Of a stretch of DNA of 5,436 nt, positions 1-5,436 are shown one piece after another (position 1 is the first letter of the stretch; each line of letters opens with the position of its first letter). The notes beneath the pieces are model-generated. The model was given only the letters and a program-made list of their open reading frames with translations, had not been told where the DNA came from and searched no databases. The position numbers and the translations under genes were made by a program. Source of the stretch: Sphaerochaeta sp. (lineage in GTDB: Bacteria > Spirochaetota > Spirochaetia > Sphaerochaetales > Sphaerochaetaceae); contig DMAO01000174.1 of NCBI GenBank assembly GCA_003446545.1, forward strand, positions 1 through 5,436, written 5' to 3'.

Positions 1-124
1 AACTCCGAAGAGTCCCCCCGCATTGGTGTATGGGCTTTAGCATAGAAAAGAAGGCAGTCCATGTCAACTGGGTACAATATCAAGTGTGAGACAATGAGAG
101 TAGTATTTTGGGGATGCATAGAGT
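1..124. other. Left-edge stretch with no recognisable gene
   Basis: I see no gene I can support here. On the + strand the three frames close at about positions 37-45 and 86, so at most the last few codons of a gene lying further left could be present. On the minus strand an ATG at 119-117 opens a 39-codon frame that runs off the left edge, but it has no Shine-Dalgarno sequence in front of it and resembles nothing I know. In the model where the 125-2384 island was inserted behind asnS, this stretch would be the original downstream neighbour of asnS. Confidence 0.4.
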
Positions 125-200
125 GATGGCGGCTTTTCAGCCGCCATCTGGTTGTATTCCTAAAAGTCTGAGAGCCTTGGAGCCCTGGGGAAGGGGATGA
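125..200 (-). repeat. Direct repeat copy 1: duplicated asnS 3' end plus hairpin (putative attachment site)
   Basis: This 76-bp segment matches 2385-2460 at 73 of 76 positions; the mismatches are 128/2388, 150/2410 and 193/2453. Read on the minus strand, 198-160 encodes IPFPRAPRLSDF followed by TAG, exactly the last 12 residues and stop of AsnRS. Upstream of that the reading departs from AsnRS (Val becomes Phe at 201-199), so this is a fragment and not a gene. The 193/2453 difference is synonymous (Pro CCC versus CCA), as expected if the copies derive from asnS genes of two related strains. The segment also contains a perfect 10-bp stem at 125-148 (loop TTTC). It is best read as one arm of a direct repeat flanking the ATPase/RloB cassette, possibly an attL/attR-type site. 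Confidence 0.85.
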
Positions 201-240
201 AAACATATATACGGTTTCCTTCAAAGATTCTCAGAACATA

Positions 241-338
241 GATAGTAAAAACAAATATCTTTTTTAAGTGTGTTTATTGTTGAAAAACCTATTTTATAGT
301 ATTAGTATATGAATATAGTGATAGTTTAAAACAAATAT
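241..338 (+). repeat. Imperfect direct repeat bracketing the candidate promoter
   Basis: GATAGT, one A and AAAACAAATAT lie at 241-258. GATAGT, TT and AAAACAAATAT lie at 320-338. The two copies share 17 bases and differ only in a one- or two-base linker. They sit on either side of the candidate -35/-10 pair at 280-308, where a repressor or a protein of the system could bind. The region is AT-rich, so chance similarity is possible, and the regulatory role is inference. Confidence 0.35.
280..308 (+). promoter_or_regulatory. Candidate sigma-70-type promoter for the ATPase/RloB operon
   Basis: TTGAAA at 280-285 (5/6 to the -35 consensus), a 17-nt spacer, and TAGTAT at 303-308 (4/6 to the -10 consensus). 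An overlapping alternative -10, TATAGT at 295-300, lacks a good -35. In such AT-rich DNA other choices are possible. Transcription would begin near 315, giving a leader of about 45 nt that contains the second GATAGT-type repeat. Confidence 0.35.
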
Positions 339-358
339 ACGTTTAAAAAGGTAAAATT

Positions 359-1687
359 ATGATTTTACAATACTCTGTGAAGAATTACAAAGTTTTCAAA
401 GAAAAGGCTACCATTAGCTTTATTGCATCTAACTATGACAAGACTACTCGTGAGAATGAGAATATTCAGTTCATTGCTGATAAGAATCTGCGAGTACTTC
501 GTTCTGCTGTGGTGTATGGGGCTAATGCTGCGGGTAAGACAAAACTATTTGAGTCCTTGGTCTTTTTCAAACGGCTTGTCATTAACTCCTCAAAGGAGGG
601 CCAACAAGGCCAGGGCATTGATGTGCAACCCTTTCTTCTTTCTGAAGCAACAGAACATGAACCCTCTGAATTTGAGATAGTGTTCCTGTATAATGGCGCC
701 ATGTATCGATATGGGTTTGAGGTAACAAAAGACAAGGTGCTCTCCGAGTGGCTTTTCTATAAGCCAAGGGCTTACGAGTTTCAGGTCTTTTATCGGGATG
801 CTGTAGAAGGTACCGTTGAAAGCCATTCTACCTACTTCAAAAAAGGGGCGATGCTACATAAGGAGAACTTGGTGCGGCCCAACGCCCTCATGCTTTCTGT
901 TGCTGCCCAATTCAATGATAAAATATGTACTGATGTGCTCAATTGGTTTATGAAGAAGTGCAAAATAATTTCGAGTATTAGAGAGGATGGATATAAAGGA
1001 TATACCATGAGAAGGATCAATCAGCAGGATTGTCATGAGAAAATGTTGAATCTCATCAAATTTGCAGATTTTGCCATTCAGGACATTTCATCAAAAACAC
1101 TTAGTGAAGAAGACATCACAGATGAAATGTCTGCTGAAATGAGAGAATTCTTGCGTGATAAAATTCTCAATGAGAAAGCTGAAATCTATACCAAATCTGA
1201 AACGACCCATCATAAGTATGATGCATCAAACAAGATTATCGGAAACACAACATTTTCTATGGACGAGGATGAATCGCATGGGACTCAAAAGTATTTCTAC
1301 TTGTCAGGACCTATCCTTGATACACTTGAATCAGGGGGGATCCTCTTTGTAGATGAGTTTGATGCAAGGCTGCATCCTAACTTGGTGTTGAAATTGTTTT
1401 CACTGTTCAATGATCAAAAGCTGAATAAGCAGGGTTCTCAACTTATCATCACCTCCCAGAATTCAGTTTTTCTTCGGTCTGAGCTACTGAGGAAAGATCA
1501 GCTTTGGTTCGTTGAAAAGGATAGGTTTGAAGCTGCGCATCTGTATTCTCTTTCCGATTTTAAAGCACAAAAGGTTCGTGCAAATGAAAATTTTGAAACC
1601 AATTATCTTAAGGGTAAGTATGGAGCTATCCCCTATCTGAATCATCTTGATAGCTATGAAGAGTTGGTTTGCGAGAAGGAGAAGTAA
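359..1687 (+). CDS. AAA15-family ATPase (RloA/AbiL-like), sensor/regulator half of a two-gene defence system
   Basis: A complete 442-residue ABC/SMC-like ATPase of the AAA15 (OLD-like, RloA-type) group. The opening MILQYSVKNYKVFKEK is the usual 'fxvxNFxSFkd' first strand. The Walker A motif is GANAAGKT (residues 54-61). Residues about 85-300 form the variable insert. An ABC-signature-like segment ESHGTQ lies at about 305-310, and Walker B ILFVDE at 328-333 is followed by DARLHP. The end (QLWFVEKD, then YGAIPYL) matches the family. The switch position after the last core strand reads TSQN (365-368), with Gln where relatives often have His. The start is supported by AAAAGG 7 nt upstream. It overlaps the RloB gene by one base (TAATG), which implies translational coupling. 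By analogy with PARIS and related pairs, such an ATPase holds or triggers a TOPRIM-like effector during phage infection. The family call is strong; the defence role comes from family and context. Confidence 0.88.
   Translation: MILQYSVKNYKVFKEKATISFIASNYDKTTRENENIQFIADKNLRVLRSAVVYGANAAGKTKLFESLVFFKRLVINSSKEGQQGQGIDVQPFLLSEATEHEPSEFEIVFLYNGAMYRYGFEVTKDKVLSEWLFYKPRAYEFQVFYRDAVEGTVESHSTYFKKGAMLHKENLVRPNALMLSVAAQFNDKICTDVLNWFMKKCKIISSIREDGYKGYTMRRINQQDCHEKMLNLIKFADFAIQDISSKTLSEEDITDEMSAEMREFLRDKILNEKAEIYTKSETTHHKYDASNKIIGNTTFSMDEDESHGTQKYFYLSGPILDTLESGGILFVDEFDARLHPNLVLKLFSLFNDQKLNKQGSQLIITSQNSVFLRSELLRKDQLWFVEKDRFEAAHLYSLSDFKAQKVRANENFETNYLKGKYGAIPYLNHLDSYEELVCEKEK
1676..1681 (+). promoter_or_regulatory. 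Ribosome binding site that fixes the RloB start
   Basis: AAGGAG lies 5 nt before the ATG at 1687 and inside the last codons of the ATPase gene. It favours this ATG over the in-frame TTG at 1669, which would extend the protein by only six residues and has no comparable site. The ATG overlaps the ATPase stop (TAATG). Confidence 0.7.
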
Positions 1688-2356
1688 TGGCTTCAAGAGA
1701 AATAGAGAAGAAACGTAGAAAAGAAAAACACTCGTTACAAAGGAAAAGGCCTCACCTTGTTCCCTCTCCGACAATTCTTATTGTTTGTGAAGGGGAGAAC
1801 ACTGAAATCTCATATTTCAATCAGTTGAAGCTACGATCGGCAACGATACAGGCTATTGGGGAAGGTTATAATACTGTTTTCTTGGTTTGAGAGAGCCGAG
1901 ACCCTTGCTAAAAATACTAGGTATGATGAGGTCTGGTGTGTCTTCGACAAGGATGATTTTGCTCCCCATGATTTCAATAATGCTCTTCAGATAGCAAAAA
2001 CAAAAAATTTTCATGCTGTCTATTCAAATCAGGCTTTTGAATATTGGATTCTCCTGCACTTCAACGATCATCAAGGAGGAGCTCTTCATCGGAGAAGATA
2101 CAACGAAATGCTAAACCATGAGCTACAGCTGTATGGCGTATCCTATGATGGGGATGGCTGTAAAATCATCACATCAGATCTCTTTAATCTGATGTTTGGC
2201 AAGGAGTCCCAGACAGGAAAAAGTCGTAATGACCTTGCTGTAGAGAGAGCCGAGAAGATATATGAAAGGCTTGACCACTTCCCTCCAGCAAAGGAGGAGT
2301 CCTCCACTACAGTCTTTATGTTGATGAAGCATCTGATGGAATTTTCCCGATACTAA
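1687..2356 (+). pseudogene. rloB: RloB-family TOPRIM-like protein, split by a one-base frameshift
   Basis: The frame opened at 1687 encodes 67 residues and stops at TGA 1888-1890. The next frame, read from GAG at 1889, continues the same protein to TAA at 2354-2356. Skipping one T of the TTT at 1886-1888 gives a continuous protein of 222 residues, a normal RloB length. It starts with a basic tail rich in Lys and Arg (1-22). Next come ILIVCEGENTE (30-40), which carries the TOPRIM-type glutamate E36, then VWCVFDKDDF (82-91) with the acidic DxD pair D87/D89, and NQAFEYWILLHF (114-125), the RloB hallmark. The C-terminal part is charged and probably helical. The catalytic glutamate and the DxD motif fall on opposite sides of the break, so neither piece alone should be active. 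RloB proteins pair with AAA15 ATPases and are thought to be nuclease-like effectors. The frameshift could be real decay, an off state, programmed +1 slippage at GTT-TGA, or a sequencing error. Confidence 0.85.
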
Positions 2357-2384
2357 GAATTTCTCTTTTGGTAGGCAAGACAAC

Positions 2385-2408
2385 GATAGCGGCTTTTCAG
2401 CCGCCATC
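2385..2408. terminator. Hairpin between converging rloB and asnS, likely bidirectional terminator
   Basis: The stem pairs 2385-2394 with 2399-2408 around a TTTC loop, with nine pairs and one A-C mismatch (2388/2405). The rloB stop lies 28 nt to the left and the asnS stop 12 nt to the right. The tract after the stem is moderately T-rich in both directions (TTGTTGTATT on +, GTTGTCTTG on minus) but has no clean T run, so termination efficiency is uncertain. The equivalent hairpin in the left repeat (125-148) is perfectly paired. Confidence 0.6.
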
Positions 2409-2419
2409 TTGTTGTATTC

Positions 2420-3808
<1,389 letters not shown>

Positions 3809-3838
3809 GGGGAATGCTCCTTCGAAAAGTATCCTTGC

Positions 3839-3867
3839 ATTATGGTTTTTTGCCTCTTTCTAGTCAA
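3839..3867 (-). promoter_or_regulatory. Sigma-70-type promoter of asnS
   Basis: On the minus strand, TTGACT (3867-3862, 5/6 to consensus), a 17-nt spacer and CATAAT (3844-3839, 5/6) form a strong housekeeping promoter. Transcription should start near 3832, about 24 nt ahead of the asnS ATG, leaving room for the AAGGAG site but not for a riboswitch or attenuator. Confidence 0.65.
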
Positions 3868-4060
3868 GAATGGGCGAGTATGGGCAGTTTTTCGGTGAGG
3901 GAAGGTTTTTCTTGTAAAAACAGCCTTATTCCCCTCCCAATTGTAATTCTTTCTCTGCGAACTCTCTCCTTCTCTGTTGGGTTTTACCTTTTGATTATTG
4001 TTTATGTTCTAGGTTTTTAGCAAAAAACAGCAAAATGCTCTGAATTACTATTCTGACAGA
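3868..4060. other. Divergent intergenic region with an imperfect hairpin
   Basis: This stretch lies between the asnS promoter and the acyl-CoA synthetase promoter. I see no gene in it. A long frame on the + strand runs through it but lacks a ribosome binding site and starts antisense to the asnS promoter. An imperfect stem at 3897-3936 pairs GAGGG, AAGG and TTTTT with AAAAA, CCTT and CCCTC around a CTTGT loop, with 3-nt and 4-nt bulges on the 3' side. No T run follows it on the + strand. It may be a decayed terminator or have no function. Confidence 0.35.
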
Positions 4061-4090
4061 TTGACAAAATATGAATAAGTGTTATATAAA
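4061..4090 (+). promoter_or_regulatory. Sigma-70-type promoter of the acyl-CoA synthetase gene
   Basis: A perfect -35 TTGACA at 4061-4066 is followed after 18 nt by TATAAA at 4085-4090 (5/6); the overlapping TATATA at 4083-4088 gives a 16-nt spacer instead. A start near 4097 leaves a leader of about 22 nt carrying GGAGG. A second TGACA lies just ahead of the -35 (4054-4058). Confidence 0.62.
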
Positions 4091-4118
4091 AAGATAGGCT
4101 TTCCATGGAGGAATTAGT

Positions 4119-5436
4119 ATGTATAAAACCATTCCGCAGATATTTACAAACATTGTCAAGACCTATCCAGGTTACTCAGTGCAGATGAGCAAGGACAAGA
4201 GTGGTGTATTTCAAAGTGTCTCCTACTCCCAGCTCTACAGTGATGTCAATGCATTGGCAGCATCCCTTTCCCATCGTGGAATGAAGCGTGGGGATACTGT
4301 AGGCCTTATCAGTGACAACCGCAGTGAATGGCTTCTCAGTGACCTGGCTATCCTGACCCTTGGGGCGGCTGACGTCCCTCGCGGGCGTGATGCCATGCCG
4401 TATGAGATCAGCTTCATCCTTGGTATCACAGAAGCTAGTTTCTGCTTTGTGGAAAATGCCGTACAGCTTCGCAAGGTTCTCAATCTCAAGGATAAACTTC
4501 CTGCTCTGAAGCATTTTGTTGTCATGGACAGGGAATTCACCTCCGAGAGCCTTGCTGCTGCAACCATCACCGAAGGCGTAGAGGTCCTGCTTCTTGAGGG
4601 GTTACTAAGCGAAGGTCATCAGCTTTTGAATGATTCCTCTGTTGCGCAGAGCATTGAAGACGAAAGGCTGAAGGGAAAGGCAGACGAGACAGCAACCATC
4701 ATCTTTACCAGTGGGACAACCGGTGAACCAAAGGGTGTCGTACTCTCACACGCGAACTTTACCTATCAATTGGAGGCACTACCTAAGGTAATCACCTCTC
4801 TTGCTCCTGGGCAGAAATGGCTCAGCGTCCTTCCTGTATGGCACTCCTTTGAAAGGATCCTTCAATATGTAATTGTCAGCCAGGCCTCTACCATTGCATA
4901 CTCCAAGCCCCTTGGATCAATTCTTATTGCAGACCTTTCGTTGGTGAACCCCCATTGGATGGGATCTGTTCCTAGAATCTGGGAAGCGGTCAAAAGTGGT
5001 GTGTTCAACAGCATGAAGGCAAAGAGTCCTGTCTCAAAAACTCTCTTTGCATTCTTCGTCTCTGTAGCCAAGCACTATAATAACAATAGAGATCTCTTGG
5101 TTGGTGAAGTGGCCACTTTCAAAAAGCACATTCGTTTCCTTGATATAGTGAAATCTTTTCTTCCTACGGCCTTGCTCTTTCCCCTCTACAAGCTAGGTGA
5201 TCACCTAGTCTATGGCAAGGTAAAGCAGAAGCTGGGCAAGAACTTCATCGCTGGTGTCAGTGGGGGAGGCTCTCTTAGTGAGAGCGTTGACATGTTCTTC
5301 TCTTCCATCGGGATCAAGCTCCTTGATGGGTATGGTTTGACCGAAAGTGCTCCTGTAGTTGCAGTCAGGAACCTGAACCATGGCATCAAGCGTACCGTCA
5401 GTCCCCTTGTAGGAACTGAAGTGAAAATTGTCGATG
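4119..5436 (+). CDS. Long-chain acyl-CoA synthetase / AMP-dependent ligase, C-terminus beyond the window
   Basis: The first 439 residues of an ANL-superfamily AMP-forming ligase of the long-chain fatty acyl-CoA synthetase type. It activates a fatty acid with ATP to an acyl-adenylate and then forms acyl-CoA. The ATG at 4119 has GGAGG 7 nt upstream. The frame is open to the window end without a stop. Visible motifs are DVPRG (85-89), the P-loop-like IFTSGTTGEPKGVVLSH (195-211) with Lys205, LPVWHSFER (238-246) typical of fatty-acid ligases, SGGGSLSE (381-388), and the adenylate-binding DGYGLTES (403-410). The segment FLPTALLFPLYKLGDHLVYGK matches the region before the SGG loop in this family. 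Full members have about 600-640 residues, so about 170-200 residues, including the C-terminal lid domain, lie outside. The DVPRG style is common in spirochaetes. Chain-length preference cannot be read here. It has its own promoter and is divergent from asnS. Confidence 0.93.
   Translation, partial: MYKTIPQIFTNIVKTYPGYSVQMSKDKSGVFQSVSYSQLYSDVNALAASLSHRGMKRGDTVGLISDNRSEWLLSDLAILTLGAADVPRGRDAMPYEISFILGITEASFCFVENAVQLRKVLNLKDKLPALKHFVVMDREFTSESLAAATITEGVEVLLLEGLLSEGHQLLNDSSVAQSIEDERLKGKADETATIIFTSGTTGEPKGVVLSHANFTYQLEALPKVITSLAPGQKWLSVLPVWHSFERILQYVIVSQASTIAYSKPLGSILIADLSLVNPHWMGSVPRIWEAVKSGVFNSMKAKSPVSKTLFAFFVSVAKHYNNNRDLLVGEVATFKKHIRFLDIVKSFLPTALLFPLYKLGDHLVYGKVKQKLGKNFIAGVSGGGSLSESVDMFFSSIGIKLLDGYGLTESAPVVAVRNLNHGIKRTVSPLVGTEVKIVD

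Larger units (their letters stand above)
201..358 (+). other. AT-rich leader of the ATPase/RloB operon
   Basis: This stretch between the left repeat and the ATPase start is clearly more AT-rich than asnS or the acyl-CoA synthetase gene, with runs such as TATAGTATTAGTATATG. It holds no convincing ORF. It carries a candidate promoter (280-308), two copies of a GATAGT/AAAACAAATAT motif (241-258 and 320-338), and a weak ribosome binding site, AAAAGG, ending 7 nt before the ATG at 359. The base composition supports a foreign origin for the cassette. Confidence 0.5.

Noticed and set aside
3..86. Possible C-terminal tail of a gene entering from the left
   Set aside because: Twenty-seven codons or fewer in any frame with no recognisable motif; cannot be told from chance.
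125..200. Integron attC site or CRISPR-type repeat
   Set aside because: There are only two copies, one being coding sequence of asnS; GTTGTAT does not fit the attC core GTTRRRY; there is no spacer array or integron integrase.
585..615. Shine-Dalgarno-like AAAGGAGG and GGCC palindrome inside the ATPase gene
   Set aside because: No start codon or frame of interest follows. The bases encode SSKEGQQGQG in the intact ATPase, so this is chance.
1856..1890. Separate gene starting at TTG 1856 for the C-terminal part of RloB
   Set aside because: It has a rare start with no ribosome binding site, and its first residues do not fit the family; it is better explained as the second half of a frameshifted gene.
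1889..2255. 13-bp exact repeat GAGAGAGCCGAGA at 1889-1901 and 2243-2255 inside rloB
   Set aside because: Both copies encode ERAE in helical segments, so coding similarity explains them. The first copy sits next to the frameshift, but I see no mechanism linking the two.
4176..5071. Minus-strand frames within the acyl-CoA synthetase region
   Set aside because: The + strand frame is open from 4119 to the window end with clear ligase motifs, so these are shadows.

Overview
The window looks like a mid-GC bacterial chromosome, most likely a spirochaete of the Sphaerochaeta/Treponema type. That guess rests on recalled family resemblance: the acyl-CoA synthetase at the right end has the 'DVPRG' style seen in spirochaetal long-chain acyl-CoA synthetases, next to a bacterial AsnRS. 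It is not a database result.

Layout. Positions 1-124 hold no gene I can recognise. Positions 125-200 are a copy of the last 12 codons and stop of asnS plus the hairpin behind it. An AT-rich leader (201-358) follows, then two co-directional genes on the + strand. The first (359-1687) is an intact AAA15/RloA-type ATPase. The second (1687-2356) is an RloB-family TOPRIM-like protein, joined to the ATPase by a one-base TAATG stop/start overlap and split by a single-base frameshift near 1886-1888. Right behind it, at 2385-2460, is the second copy of the 76-bp repeat (73/76 identical), and here it is the real 3' end of the intact asnS gene (2420-3808, minus strand). A divergent intergenic region (3809-4118) carries a good sigma-70-type promoter for each flanking gene. 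The + strand long-chain acyl-CoA synthetase starts at 4119 and runs off the right edge.

Interpretation. The ATPase/RloB pair resembles two-gene phage-defence systems made of an AAA15 ATPase and a TOPRIM-like effector (RloA/RloB, AbiL-like, analogous to PARIS and OLD/Gabija logic). It sits as a compact island of about 2.2 kb between two direct repeats, one of which is the end of a housekeeping tRNA-synthetase gene. This is the arrangement expected when an element enters the 3' end of a gene by site-specific or homologous recombination and rebuilds that end. No integrase or transposase lies between the repeats, so the cassette would have needed a recombinase or homologous recombination acting in trans. 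The frameshift suggests that the effector half has decayed, is switched off, is read by +1 frameshifting, or contains a sequencing error. asnS and the acyl-CoA synthetase are ordinary housekeeping genes.
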